Shown piece after piece: positions 54,618-63,569 of a DNA stretch of 64,000 bases. The stretch covers positions 209,383-273,382 of the forward strand of contig NZ_JAUNKO010000006.1 of assembly GCF_030532715.1 (NCBI RefSeq), given 5' to 3'. A program made the translations under genes and the position numbers. Every line of letters begins with the position of its first letter. Position 1 is the first letter of the stretch. This stretch comes from Corynebacterium sp. Its GTDB lineage: Bacteria > Actinomycetota > Actinomycetes > Mycobacteriales > Mycobacteriaceae. The notes under the pieces are model-generated. The model worked only from the letters and a program-made list of their open reading frames with translations, did no database searches and was not told where the DNA came from.

Positions 54618-55682
54618 CTAGTTATTGAAGCCGCGCTCCAGGGTCGGCCAAGAAGTGCGGAGATCCTCCTGCCAGTACCCCCAAGAGTGGGTGCCGGTGG
54701 GGCGGAACTTGAAGTCGCCGGGGACGCCGACCTGATCCATCTTTGCCTTCAGGTCGTGGGTGCACTGGTTCGTAGCGGCTTCGATGGCGCCGCCTAGGAT
54801 CTTCACGTTTGCCTGTGCGATCGAGTTGTTGTTCAACCGTGGGTTGGACAACATGTCGTACTCGCCGGACATGCCGGAGCCGTTAGATACGTACACCTCG
54901 GTGCCGCGCAACTTCTCGGCATTGATCAGGGCGTCGTTGTAGTGCCACAGCGGAGTGCCCAGCGGGCCCCACATCTGGGTGTGGTCCATGCCGCCGCGCT
55001 TGAGCACTTCGTCTACCCACGCGACCTGGACGCCGCGAGAGGTGCCTGCGCAGCCGGAGAAGGAGCCCACGGCGTCGTAAAACCCGGGGTTGTGTTCCGC
55101 ATACAGCAGGGAGGTCGTGCCCGTCATGGACATGCCGATGATCGCGCGGTCATTGTTAGCCTTCAGGTAGCCCTCGATGGGACCCGGAAGCTCCTTTGTG
55201 AGGAATGTCTCCCACATTTGTTTGCCGCCGAGGCGGGCGGGCTCGGTCACCCAGTCCGTGTAGTAGGAAAGCTCGCCAGACATGGGAATTACCACGTTGA
55301 CGTTTTTCTCGCGGTAGAAGTCAATCACGTCGGTCTGCATGATCCAGTTAGCGGTACCCTCGCCGCCATCAGCACCGTTGAGAAGGTAAATCGTCGGGCG
55401 GTTTTCCTCGTGTGCGGGAATGATCACGAACGGGACGTCACGCTGCATCGAAGGGGAGAAGGCCCAAATCTCGCGGGCGTCCTCGCGGCCAGCAATCTTT
55501 TCGCGGAACTTAGGTGCCTCAACATCGGTGCGGGCGCTGGGATTAATTGTTGCTAATGGTGTGTCGCCAGCAACTTGGGCGGGTGTAAGCTCCGCTGCCA
55601 TCGTGGGGCTGGCGGTGGCCACCGCGGCAAAAGCCAAGGTCAAGGCCGTAGCTGGCGCGACAAGGCGACGCACAAAGGACAT
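54618..55682 (-). CDS. Trehalose corynomycolyltransferase (antigen 85-like), copy 2
   Basis: 354-aa paralogue of copy 1 with the same organisation: signal peptide ending near TMAAELTP, nucleophile in IGMSMTGTTS and His in PTGTHSWGYW. The ATG at 55682 has GAAGGG 7 bp ahead; a start 33 bp upstream would spoil the signal peptide. A TAAGGT -10 candidate lies at 55719-55724. It is divergent from the 36-codon gene at 55843. The last third is identical at DNA level to copy 1, while the middle differs at many positions. Confidence 0.95.
   Translation of the reverse strand: MSFVRRLVAPATALTLAFAAVATASPTMAAELTPAQVAGDTPLATINPSARTDVEAPKFREKIAGREDAREIWAFSPSMQRDVPFVIIPAHEENRPTIYLLNGADGGEGTANWIMQTDVIDFYREKNVNVVIPMSGELSYYTDWVTEPARLGGKQMWETFLTKELPGPIEGYLKANNDRAIIGMSMTGTTSLLYAEHNPGFYDAVGSFSGCAGTSRGVQVAWVDEVLKRGGMDHTQMWGPLGTPLWHYNDALINAEKLRGTEVYVSNGSGMSGEYDMLSNPRLNNNSIAQANVKILGGAIEAATNQCTHDLKAKMDQVGVPGDFKFRPTGTHSWGYWQEDLRTSWPTLERGFNN
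54691..54951 (-). repeat. 261-bp exact repeat, copy 2
   Basis: Identical to 53017-53277, offset 1674 bp in the same orientation. See copy 1. Confidence 0.95.
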
Positions 55683-55762
55683 AATTTTCCCTTCTAATTG
55701 CTGAGATTGCAGCACTGAACCTTATTGGTTCATAGCAGTTGCTATATCCGAAAGAGTGGCTT

Positions 55763-55774
55763 CTACGTTAACAT
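55763..55774 (-). promoter_or_regulatory. Shared 12-bp motif upstream of mycolyltransferase copy 2
   Basis: CTACGTTAACAT, 81 bp before the ATG of copy 2 and 39 bp upstream of TAAGGT. It lies between this gene and the divergent 36-codon gene, so it could control both. Confidence 0.55.
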
Positions 55775-55842
55775 CTGATGGCAGTATGTTTCCGGCCACG
55801 TTGGGAGCATCCAAACTACTACCACGGATTGGAGATCAACCA

Positions 55843-55953
55843 ATGAACATTATTGAGCAGATTCAGCTCGCGATTAACTCGGCCCTTGGCAATCTTTCCC
55901 ATGCAGGTTCTTCAGGTGTGAGCTGGATTCTTGCCGCATTCCGGTTGCTCTAA
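55843..55953 (+). CDS. 36-aa peptide, candidate small mycomembrane porin
   Basis: A short gene too small for routine calling. The ATG at 55843 has GGAG 8 bp ahead. The product has no signal peptide, is helical and amphipathic ([17 protein letters not shown]), has a Ser/Gly-rich centre (HAGSSG) and a hydrophobic end ([10 protein letters not shown]). Its own terminator follows 68 bp downstream, so it is a free-standing unit. Size, lack of signal peptide, Ser content and position beside mycolyltransferases fit the very small PorA/PorH-type channel peptides of corynebacteria, some of which are O-mycoloylated. No residue identity to known porins was established. Confidence 0.6.
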   Translation: MNIIEQIQLAINSALGNLSHAGSSGVSWILAAFRLL

Positions 55954-56021
55954 GGTTCCATAAGGTTTCGTGTGGATCTGGGTTAAGGTTCGGCTCCTTC
56001 GCTCGGAAACTGCACCCCTGT

Positions 56022-56069
56022 AAAGCACCCCCATCGTTGTGTAACAACGCGATGCGGGGTGCTTTCTTT
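56022..56069 (+). terminator. Terminator after the 36-codon gene
   Basis: A 10-bp stem AAAGCACCCC (56022-56031) pairs with GGGGTGCTTT (56056-56065), with TTGT/ACAA pairing inside, and is followed by CTTT. Confidence 0.82.
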
Positions 56070-56123
56070 GGTTCAGCGGCGAACGCGACGACAAATAAAG
56101 GTGCACCACGTATTCTTGGACCC

Positions 56124-57539
56124 GTGACTGAACATTTTGACGTTGTTGTACTTGGCGCGGGCCCTGGTGGATACGTGTCCGCTATTCGAGCTTCCCAACT
56201 CGGCTTGAAGGTCGCGGTTGTGGAAAAACAGTATTGGGGCGGTGTGTGCCTCAACATTGGCTGCATTCCGTCGAAGGCGCTCCTGAAGAACGCTGAACTA
56301 GCACATACTTTCAATCATGAGGCGAAGTTGTTCGGTATTTCCGGCGACGTCTCCTTCGATTTTGGTGTCGCCCACGACCGCTCCCGGAAAGTTTCCGCGG
56401 GCATTGTCAAGGGTGTGCACTACTTGATGAAGAAGAACAAGATCACCGAGTTTGACGGCTTCGGTGTGTTCAAGGACGCCAAGAGCCTGGAAGTTACCGA
56501 AGGTAAAGACGCCGGCAAGACCATTACCTTTGATAACTGCATCATCGCTACCGGCTCCGTCGTGCGCTCATTGCCGGGCGTGGAGCTGTCCGGCAATGTG
56601 GTGTCCTTCGAAGAGCAGATCCTGTCGCGGGAGCTGCCGGATTCCATGGTGATTGTCGGCGCGGGTGCCATTGGTATGGAATTTGCCTATGTGCTGTCCA
56701 ATTATGGCGTGGACGTCACCATCGTGGAGTTCATGGACCGCGTCCTTCCGAACGAGGATGCGGATGTGTCCAAGGAGATTGCTAAGCAGTACAAGAAGCT
56801 TGGCGTGAAGCTGCTCACCGGCTACAAGACCACCGCGGTGCGGGATAACGGTGATGTTGTTGAGGTGGACGTAGAGTCCAAGGACGGTTCCAAGACGGAG
56901 ACGCTGAAGGTGGATCGCGTGATGATCTCCATCGGCTTCGCTCCCCGCGTGGAGGGCTACGGCTTGGAGAACACGGGCGTGAAGCTCACCGATCGCGGCG
57001 CGATTGATATTGATGAGCGGATGCGCACCAACGTGCCTGGTATCTACGCTATCGGCGATGTCACCGCGAAGTTGCAGCTGGCGCACGTGGCGGAGGCCCA
57101 GGGTGTTGTCGCGGCTGAAACGATTGCCGATGCGGAGACTATGGAGCTGGGCGACTACATGATGATGCCGCGCGCCACGTTCTGTAATCCGCAGGTGGCG
57201 TCCTTCGGCTATACCGAAGAGAAGGCTCGGGAAATGGCGGCTGCCGACGGCCGCGAGATTAAGGTGGCTACCTTCCCCTTCTCCGCCAACGGTAAGGCGC
57301 AGGGTCTGGGCGAGTCCGCTGGTTTTGTCAAGATCGTTGCCGACGCCGAGTTCGGCGAGCTGCTCGGAGCGCACATGGTCGGCTCCAACGTGTCCGAATT
57401 GCTGCCTGAGCTCACGCTCGCGCAGAAGTTCGATCTGACGGCGGAGGAAATCGGCCGAAATGTGCACACTCACCCGACCCTCTCGGAGGCGATGAAGGAA
57501 GCCGCCGAAGGTATTTGTGGTCACATGATCAACTTCTAG
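56124..57539 (+). CDS. lpd: Dihydrolipoyl dehydrogenase
   Basis: 471-aa FAD flavoenzyme (E3) that reoxidises dihydrolipoamide in the pyruvate and 2-oxoglutarate dehydrogenase complexes. FAD-binding [15 protein letters not shown] is followed by the redox disulfide [13 protein letters not shown], then NAD-binding [14 protein letters not shown] and the C-terminal His-Glu pair in [10 protein letters not shown]. The GTG at 56124 is the start: TATTCT lies at 56111-56116, 7 bp ahead, indicating a leaderless mRNA. It precedes the ramB-sdhCAB region as in C. glutamicum. Confidence 0.97.
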   Translation: MTEHFDVVVLGAGPGGYVSAIRASQLGLKVAVVEKQYWGGVCLNIGCIPSKALLKNAELAHTFNHEAKLFGISGDVSFDFGVAHDRSRKVSAGIVKGVHYLMKKNKITEFDGFGVFKDAKSLEVTEGKDAGKTITFDNCIIATGSVVRSLPGVELSGNVVSFEEQILSRELPDSMVIVGAGAIGMEFAYVLSNYGVDVTIVEFMDRVLPNEDADVSKEIAKQYKKLGVKLLTGYKTTAVRDNGDVVEVDVESKDGSKTETLKVDRVMISIGFAPRVEGYGLENTGVKLTDRGAIDIDERMRTNVPGIYAIGDVTAKLQLAHVAEAQGVVAAETIADAETMELGDYMMMPRATFCNPQVASFGYTEEKAREMAAADGREIKVATFPFSANGKAQGLGESAGFVKIVADAEFGELLGAHMVGSNVSELLPELTLAQKFDLTAEEIGRNVHTHPTLSEAMKEAAEGICGHMINF

Positions 57540-57577
57540 TGCAGGTCAATTTCTTGCACTAGGACAACGTCTTCGTC

Positions 57578-57766
57578 ATGGCCGCAGCGCGAACGCCTCG
57601 AGGTTTCCCCACCCCGCGATGTCCAATCCGGGAGGGAGACCCGTGTTCGCTGTGTGTGCCGGGTGCGACGGGGCCCCAGGATTGTCAGCTGGTTGCCCTC
57701 GTCCGCGACGATCCTGAGCTGCGCGAATTGCAATCACAGATGCGACGGAAGCGGCGCGACGGTTAG
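57578..57766 (+). CDS. Small conserved Cys-motif protein
   Basis: 62-aa protein with the pattern [22 protein letters not shown], four cysteines that could bind metal, then a helical end ([16 protein letters not shown]). I recall similar short proteins next to ramB in other actinobacteria. The ATG at 57578 lies 38 bp after lpd; the stop overlaps the convergent ramB stop by 4 bp. Confidence 0.75.
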   Translation: MAAARTPRGFPTPRCPIREGDPCSLCVPGATGPQDCQLVALVRDDPELRELQSQMRRKRRDG

Positions 57767-59187
57767 TACGGCGCGATGGTTGAGCGGTGGGCGTCGATAG
57801 TAATGGTGCGGTGGACGGGCGGGAAGGCTCGTTGCGCGCAATTTTCCCGCGTGCAGACGCGGCAACCGGCACCGATGGGGGTGGCGCCGGTGAAGTTTTC
57901 TAAATCCATGCCCTGGGAATAGACCGTACGTTCGGCATGACGCGCTTCGCACCCCAGTCCGATGGCAAACAGTTTGCCGGGCTCGTTGTAGCGCCCCCGG
58001 TGATGCCGCACGGTGCGGGCAACCCAAAGGTAGTTGCGGCCGTCGGGCATCTGCGTCATTTGCCGCATAATCTGCCCCGGATTAGTGAAGGTTTCGTACA
58101 CATTCCAGAGCGGGCAAGTTCCGCCAGAATGTGTGAAATGGAACCCCGTGGCGGATTGCCGTTTGGACATGTTGCCCGCGCGATCCACGCGCACAAACGT
58201 AAACGGAATGCCGCGGAGCTTCGGCCGCTGCAGCGTGGAGAGGCGGTGGCAAATCGTCTCATACCCCACGCCAAAAATCTGCGTGAGGTACTCAATGTCG
58301 TACCGCGAGGTTTCCGACGCCGCATGAAATTGCTGGTAGGGCAGCATGAGCGCCGCCGCGTAGTAGGACGCCAGCCCGCGCAATGCGAGCGTGCGCGACT
58401 CTGGCGAGGTAAACGACGTTTCGTTAAGGATCGCTTCCATGACGCTACCTACCTCGAGATAGCTGAGCTCGGCGGCCATCCGAAAGGACTTTTGGCCTGG
58501 GTTGAGCCGGGTGCTGAGGGTAAGCGTCCGCGTGTCCGGATTGAAGTGGTGCAGCGTGCCCTCAATTGAACGCGAATTCGAAATTGAGACGCCGTGGCGT
58601 TGTAGGCGCTGGGTAATCGCATCCTCGGTGGCGCGAATATCATAGGGGCCCAGCATCATCGTTTCCGCGAGGTCTTCGGCGGCCGTATCCAGCGGGTCTA
58701 GATAATTTTGGCGTGCGTAGAAGAAATCCCGCACTTCCTCGTGCGGCATTGCCAGCGCCTGCGCGCTCGAACTCGGCGCGTCCGGGGTGGGGGAGTGTCG
58801 GGTATCCGTGGCGAGGGAAAGCTTGTCGCGTACGTTGCGGTAGCGCCGGTGCATGTCCACCATGGCGCGCGCCAGGGTTGGGTGGTTGTACACCATTTCG
58901 GATATTTCTTGGAGCTCTACCGTGGTCGGGCAGATTTCCTTATCCAAGACCACATCTTGGACTTCGGCGAGCAGCCGAGAATCGTCGTCGCGGGAAAAGA
59001 ACGTTGCGTCCACGCCGAAGGCTTCGGTGATGCGCAGCAGCACTGGAACGGTAAGGGGTCGAACGTCATGTTCGATTTGGTTGACGTAGCTTGCTGAAAG
59101 GCCCAAGGTTGCTGCAAGTGAGGCTTGGCTCAAGTCGCGTTCGCGGCGCAGCTGCCGCAATCGAGAGCCAACATAGGTCTTTCCCAT
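57763..59187 (-). CDS. ramB: Regulator of acetate metabolism RamB
   Basis: 474-aa transcription regulator of the ScfR/IlvR-like family. The N-terminal helix-turn-helix is [29 protein letters not shown]. The large C-terminal part has a DUF955-like segment and ends in a Cys-rich stretch ([18 protein letters not shown]). RamB represses acetate and glyoxylate genes when sugars are present. TATAGT lies 7 bp before the ATG, so the mRNA is leaderless. A RamB-type palindrome lies 69 bp upstream, pointing to self-control. Confidence 0.95.
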   Translation of the reverse strand: MGKTYVGSRLRQLRRERDLSQASLAATLGLSASYVNQIEHDVRPLTVPVLLRITEAFGVDATFFSRDDDSRLLAEVQDVVLDKEICPTTVELQEISEMVYNHPTLARAMVDMHRRYRNVRDKLSLATDTRHSPTPDAPSSSAQALAMPHEEVRDFFYARQNYLDPLDTAAEDLAETMMLGPYDIRATEDAITQRLQRHGVSISNSRSIEGTLHHFNPDTRTLTLSTRLNPGQKSFRMAAELSYLEVGSVMEAILNETSFTSPESRTLALRGLASYYAAALMLPYQQFHAASETSRYDIEYLTQIFGVGYETICHRLSTLQRPKLRGIPFTFVRVDRAGNMSKRQSATGFHFTHSGGTCPLWNVYETFTNPGQIMRQMTQMPDGRNYLWVARTVRHHRGRYNEPGKLFAIGLGCEARHAERTVYSQGMDLENFTGATPIGAGCRVCTRENCAQRAFPPVHRTITIDAHRSTIAPY

Positions 59188-59255
59188 GCCGGCAACTATA
59201 GTCGTGGCTTACACATTGTTGCATCCTTAACTACAGAAGCTGTGAAGCTGTGTAT

Positions 59256-59265
59256 CTTTGCAAAG
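59256..59265. promoter_or_regulatory. RamB-type palindrome upstream of ramB
   Basis: CTTTGCAAAG is a perfect 10-bp palindrome. It contains the TTTGCAAA core known for RamB sites. It could serve self-regulation of ramB and also lies upstream of sdhC. Confidence 0.7.
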
Positions 59266-59522
59266 AACCCGCCGTTGTCCTGCGGTAGCGGTGATTGTAC
59301 GGCGTTGGCAGTGGATTCGATGAGGGGCTAACAATGCGAATCTGACAGGCTTGAGGCGGTAAGAAAACGCCCGTATCAACCGTTTGGTTGAATCCAGATG
59401 GGGGCAGGGGTGTGGGGGTGTCAAAAGCGGATTGTTTACGCAACGGAAGTGTTGATTTATTGAAGTATTTTCCCGATTGCGCTTGTCGCGGGCGTGCGCT
59501 TGACACTGGAATGTTCGCACAA

Positions 59523-59541
59523 AAAGGTGAGCCTACCCTAA
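59523..59541 (+). promoter_or_regulatory. DtxR-box-like sequence upstream of sdhC
   Basis: Matches 15 of 19 positions of the DtxR consensus TTAGGTTAGCCTAACCTAA, including the central AGCCTA. It lies about 110 bp before the sdhC start. It would link sdh expression to iron. Confidence 0.55.
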
Positions 59542-59569
59542 AGCTGCCAAAGGTTGTCAAAATCGTTAC

Positions 59570-59585
59570 TGTGACGTGCGCCACA
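59570..59585. promoter_or_regulatory. GlxR binding site upstream of sdhC
   Basis: TGTGACGTGCGCCACA fits TGTGANNTANNTCACA with 9 of 10 outer bases. It is centred about 60 bp upstream of the likely transcription start (-10 TAAGGT at 59625-59630). As I recall, GlxR controls sdhCAB in C. glutamicum. Confidence 0.75.
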
Positions 59586-59651
59586 GGGGCTGTTGTCAGG
59601 TGGAAAGGCCAGCTCAGAACGCCGTAAGGTAAGTACGACACTGGAGGTGCC

Positions 59652-60407
59652 ATGACTGTTAAATATGACGACCGTGATGCTCTTGCGCACGGCAAAATCA
59701 CTGAAAAGCCGCTGCGTGAGCGGCCCAAATTCCCGACATGGGCACTGAAGCTGACCATGGCCATCACTGGCCTGATCTTCGGCGGCTTCGTATTGGTTCA
59801 CATGATCGGTAACTTGAAGATCTTCATGCCCATGCATGATGGTGTTCATCACATTGACGAGTACGGCGAGTTCCTGCGCACTGTCGGCGAACCCCTGGTT
59901 CCGCGCGAAGGTGTGCTGTGGATCTTCCGTCTGGTTCTGCTTGCCGCTCTGATTCTGCACGTGTACGGCGCGTTCGCACTGACCGGCCGTGCGCATCAAT
60001 CGCGCGGTAAGTTCCGCCGCACCAACCTGATGGGCGGCCTGAACAGCTTTGCCACCCAGACCATGATTGTAAGTGGCCTGGTGCTGCTGCTGTTCATCAT
60101 TTTCCACATTTTGGACCTGACCTTGGGTGTTGCGCCCGCAGCTCCAGCCGCATTCGAACACGGCGCGGTGTACGCAAACATGGTGGCCAGTTTCAGCCGC
60201 TGGCCCGTGGCAATCTTCTACATCATTGCCATGCTGGTCCTGTTCTTGCACCTTTCCCACGGCATCTGGGTCGCGGTGAGCGACTTGGGTATTACCGGTA
60301 AGCGCTGGCGGGCAGTGTTGCTGTTCGTCTCGTACCTGGTCCCTGCCGCTGTGATGGTCGGCAATATCACTATTCCCCTGTCCATCGCCCTCGGCTGGAT
60401 CGGCTAG
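59652..60407 (+). CDS. sdhC: Succinate dehydrogenase membrane cytochrome b subunit
   Basis: 251-aa single membrane anchor of type B complex II, with five helices and His residues placed for two haems (LVHMIGN, LILHVYGA, IFHILDL, LHLSHGIW). It passes electrons from succinate to menaquinone. GGAGG lies before the ATG. Likely promoter: TAAGGT at 59625-59630. Upstream sites for GlxR, DtxR-like and RamB-like binding make this the most densely regulated gene of the window. Confidence 0.96.
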   Translation: MTVKYDDRDALAHGKITEKPLRERPKFPTWALKLTMAITGLIFGGFVLVHMIGNLKIFMPMHDGVHHIDEYGEFLRTVGEPLVPREGVLWIFRLVLLAALILHVYGAFALTGRAHQSRGKFRRTNLMGGLNSFATQTMIVSGLVLLLFIIFHILDLTLGVAPAAPAAFEHGAVYANMVASFSRWPVAIFYIIAMLVLFLHLSHGIWVAVSDLGITGKRWRAVLLFVSYLVPAAVMVGNITIPLSIALGWIG

Positions 60408-60416
60408 GAGAAACCT

Positions 60417-62423
60417 ATGAGCACTCACTCTGAAGCAATTGCCCAGCCCGAATTCAAAGCTCCGGCTTCTGTCGTAGCAGGTGTTTCCATTGGCCGCGTG
60501 CTGGATGATCACGCGCCGAAGGGCGTCCCCTCGAAGGACGCTTGGGAGTGGCAAAAAGACCACTACAACTTGGTCTCCCCGCTGAACCGTCGTAAGTTCC
60601 GCATCCTCGTGATCGGCACCGGTTTGTCCGGCGGTGGCGCTGCTGCCGCGCTTGGCGAGCTCGGCTACGACGTCAAAGCGTTCACCTACCACGATGCCCC
60701 TCGCCGCGCGCACTCCATTGCCGCGCAGGGTGGCGTGAACTCCGCCCGCGGTAAAAAGGTGGATAACGACGGCGCGTACCGCCACGTCAAAGACACCGTG
60801 AAGGGCGGCGACTACCGCTGCCGTGAGGTGGACTGTTGGCGTCTTGCCTATGAATCTGTTCGCGTCATCGACCACATGAACGCCATCGGTGCCCCGTTCG
60901 CTCGCGAATATGGCGGCACGCTGGCCACCCGTTCCTTCGGTGGTGTGCAGGTGTCTCGCACCTACTACACCCGTGGCCAAACGGGTCAGCAGCTGCAGCT
61001 TTCCGCTGCGGCCGCGTTGCAGCGCCAGATTCACTTGGGGTCCGTGGAAATTTTCACCCACAACGAGATGGTGGATCTCATCGTCTCCGAAATCGACGGC
61101 AAGAAGGTGTGCCAGGGCGCAGTTATGCGCAACCTGATCACCGGCGAGATTAAGGCGCACACCGGCCACGCTGTGATTCTTGCTACCGGCGGTTACGGCA
61201 ACGTGTACTACATGTCCACGCTGGCGAAGAACTCGAATGCTTCCGCAATTATGCGCGCCTACGACCAAGGTGCCTACATGGCGTCGCCGTCGTTCATTCA
61301 GTTCCACCCGACCGGCTTGCCGGTGAACTCCGAGTGGCAGTCCAAGACCATTCTGATGTCGGAGTCCCTGCGCAACGACGGCCGCATTTGGTCGCCGAAG
61401 GAGCCCAAGGACGACCGCGACCCCAACACCATTCCGGAGGATGAGCGCGACTACTTCTTGGAGCGTCGCTACCCGGCTTTCGGTAACTTGGTGCCTCGCG
61501 ACGTCGCGTCCCGCGCCATCTCCCAGCAAATTAACGCTGGCCTCGGTGTTGGTCCGCTGCACAACTCCGCCTACCTGGACTTCCGCGACTCCATCGAACG
61601 TTTGGGTAAGGACACCATCAAGGAGCGCTACTCCAACCTCTTCCAAATGTACGAAGAGGCCATTGGTGAAGATCCCTACACCACCCCGATGCGTATCGCC
61701 CCGACCTGCCACTTCACCATGGGTGGCTTGTGGACCGACTTCAACGAAATGACCTCCATCGACGGTCTGTTCGCGGCCGGTGAGGCATCCTGGACCTACC
61801 ACGGCGCAAACCGCTTGGGCGCGAACTCGCTGCTCTCCGCATCCGTGGATGGTTGGTTCACCTTGCCGTTCTCCGTGCCGAACTATCTCGGCCCGCTGCT
61901 CGGTTCCGAACGGCTACCTGAAGACGCCCCCGCAGCCGTCGCAGCTGTTGAGCGCGCGCAAGCTCGCATCAACAAGTTGATGAGCATCAACGGCAACCAC
62001 GGTCCGGAGTACTTCCACCGCCAGCTCGGTGACATCCTGTACTTCTCCTGTGGTGTGGCCCGCAACGTCACCGACCTTGCTTCCGGCATTGAGAAGATCC
62101 GCGAACTGCGGAAAGCCTTCTGGTCCGACCTGCGCATCACCGGTGACAAGGAAGAGATGAACCAGGTCCTCGAGTACGCCAACCGCGTCGCCGACTACAT
62201 TGAGCTCGGCGAATTGATGTGCGTTGACGCCCTCGACCGCGACGAATCCTGTGGTGCTCACTTCCGTGACGACCACCTCTCTGAAGAAGGCGAAGCGGAG
62301 CGCGACGACGAAAACTGGTGCTTCGTCTCCGCTTGGGAGCCCGCCGGTGAGAACAAGTTCATCCGCCACGCAGAGCCGCTCTACTTCGAAGCGATCCCGC
62401 TGCAGACAAGGAACTACAAGTAA
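60417..62423 (+). CDS. sdhA: Succinate dehydrogenase flavoprotein subunit
   Basis: 668-aa catalytic subunit. FAD-binding IGTGLSGGGAAAALGELGY, the FAD-linking His in RRAHSIAAQGGVN, and active-site segments FHPTGLPVNSEW and PTCHFTMGGLW are present. The size is typical of the large type found with a single membrane anchor. The stop overlaps the sdhB start. Confidence 0.98.
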   Translation: MSTHSEAIAQPEFKAPASVVAGVSIGRVLDDHAPKGVPSKDAWEWQKDHYNLVSPLNRRKFRILVIGTGLSGGGAAAALGELGYDVKAFTYHDAPRRAHSIAAQGGVNSARGKKVDNDGAYRHVKDTVKGGDYRCREVDCWRLAYESVRVIDHMNAIGAPFAREYGGTLATRSFGGVQVSRTYYTRGQTGQQLQLSAAAALQRQIHLGSVEIFTHNEMVDLIVSEIDGKKVCQGAVMRNLITGEIKAHTGHAVILATGGYGNVYYMSTLAKNSNASAIMRAYDQGAYMASPSFIQFHPTGLPVNSEWQSKTILMSESLRNDGRIWSPKEPKDDRDPNTIPEDERDYFLERRYPAFGNLVPRDVASRAISQQINAGLGVGPLHNSAYLDFRDSIERLGKDTIKERYSNLFQMYEEAIGEDPYTTPMRIAPTCHFTMGGLWTDFNEMTSIDGLFAAGEASWTYHGANRLGANSLLSASVDGWFTLPFSVPNYLGPLLGSERLPEDAPAAVAAVERAQARINKLMSINGNHGPEYFHRQLGDILYFSCGVARNVTDLASGIEKIRELRKAFWSDLRITGDKEEMNQVLEYANRVADYIELGELMCVDALDRDESCGAHFRDDHLSEEGEAERDDENWCFVSAWEPAGENKFIRHAEPLYFEAIPLQTRNYK

Positions 62424-63172
62424 TGAAACTGCATCTTGAGATCTGGCGTCAGGCCGGACCGACCACCGAGGGACACTTCGAGAGCATCGACGTGGACGAT
62501 GCTGTCGCACAGATGTCCATTCTCGAGCTCCTTGACCACGTCAATGAAGGGCTCATCGAATCCGGCAAAGAACCGTTCGCATTCGCCTCCGACTGCCGTG
62601 AAGGCATTTGCGGCACCTGTGGCTTGAACGTCAACGGCCGTCCCCACGGCCCGGAACAGAACAAGCCATCCTGCCAGCAGCGCCTGGTGAACTACAACGA
62701 TGGCGACACCTTGAAGATCGAGCCCATGCGCTCCGCCGCATACCCGGTGATCAAGGACATGATTGTGGACCGCTCCGCTTTGGACCGCGTCATGCAACAA
62801 GGTGGCTACGTGTCCATCAACGCAGGTACCGCCCCCGATGCGGACACCCTGCACATGAACCACCAGACCGCTGAACTGGCGCTCGACCACGCAGCTTGCA
62901 TCGGTTGTGGCGCTTGCGTCGCTGCATGCCCGAACGGTGCCGCACACCTGTTCACCGGTGCAAAGCTTGTTCACCTCTCGCTGATGCCCCTAGGCAAAGA
63001 GGAGCGCGGCAAGCGCGCCCGCAAGATGGTGGACGAGGTGGAAACCAACTTCGGACCGTGCTCGCTGTTCGGTGAGTGTGCCGACGTTTGCCCCGCAGGT
63101 ATCCCCCTTACGGCGGTAGCTGCGATCAACAAGGAGCGGGCCCGTGCGGCTTTCTCCGCGAAGGACAACTAA
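62423..63172 (+). CDS. sdhB: Succinate dehydrogenase iron-sulfur subunit
   Basis: 249-aa subunit that carries the electron path. The 2Fe-2S cysteines are 58, 63, 66 and 84 (CREGICGTC and PSCQQR). The 4Fe-4S and 3Fe-4S clusters use CIGCGACVAACP (from about 159) and CSLFGECADVCP (from about 206). One-base overlap with sdhA. Confidence 0.98.
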   Translation: MKLHLEIWRQAGPTTEGHFESIDVDDAVAQMSILELLDHVNEGLIESGKEPFAFASDCREGICGTCGLNVNGRPHGPEQNKPSCQQRLVNYNDGDTLKIEPMRSAAYPVIKDMIVDRSALDRVMQQGGYVSINAGTAPDADTLHMNHQTAELALDHAACIGCGACVAACPNGAAHLFTGAKLVHLSLMPLGKEERGKRARKMVDEVETNFGPCSLFGECADVCPAGIPLTAVAAINKERARAAFSAKDN

Positions 63173-63215
63173 GCTGTAGCTAACTCTACGGTGTATTACG
63201 AAAGGCACGATCAGC

Positions 63216-63569
63216 ATGTCTGACGCACACGCGCTGCCCGCGCGGGAAGACCAAACCTTCCGCGTGTTCGAAGGCGAACCGCACTACATTGACGGATACG
63301 TACCGTCGAGCCTGGATTCTCAGCACTCCTCGCTCCTGCGCGCCTCCACCTGGATTGGTATGGGCGTTGTCCTCGCAGCAGTGGCCGGTGTAGGTACGCT
63401 CATTTTCGGGCTTGCCACCCAGTCCGTTGGTAGCCAAGCCGACTCCGGGTTCTTCACCGTACTCGGCACGATCATGACCATTGTGTTCTTGGTTGTTGGC
63501 TTCGGACTCATCCACTATGGGCGCCGCCACTATCGCGCCTATGTGGCTGCTACCGGTCGCAAGCACTAA
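63216..63569 (+). CDS. Small membrane protein following sdhB
   Basis: 117-aa protein with two membrane helices (about 44-65 and 80-102) and a basic end (RRHYRAYVAATGRKH). Function unknown. It follows sdhB by 43 bp, with GAAAGG before the ATG, and a similar gene follows sdhB in C. glutamicum, so it probably belongs to the operon. Confidence 0.8.
   Translation: MSDAHALPAREDQTFRVFEGEPHYIDGYVPSSLDSQHSSLLRASTWIGMGVVLAAVAGVGTLIFGLATQSVGSQADSGFFTVLGTIMTIVFLVVGFGLIHYGRRHYRAYVAATGRKH

Noticed and set aside
59538-61802. 754-codon frame antisense to sdhC/sdhA
   Set aside because: Runs opposite to conserved sdh sequence; a product of codon bias in a highly expressed operon.
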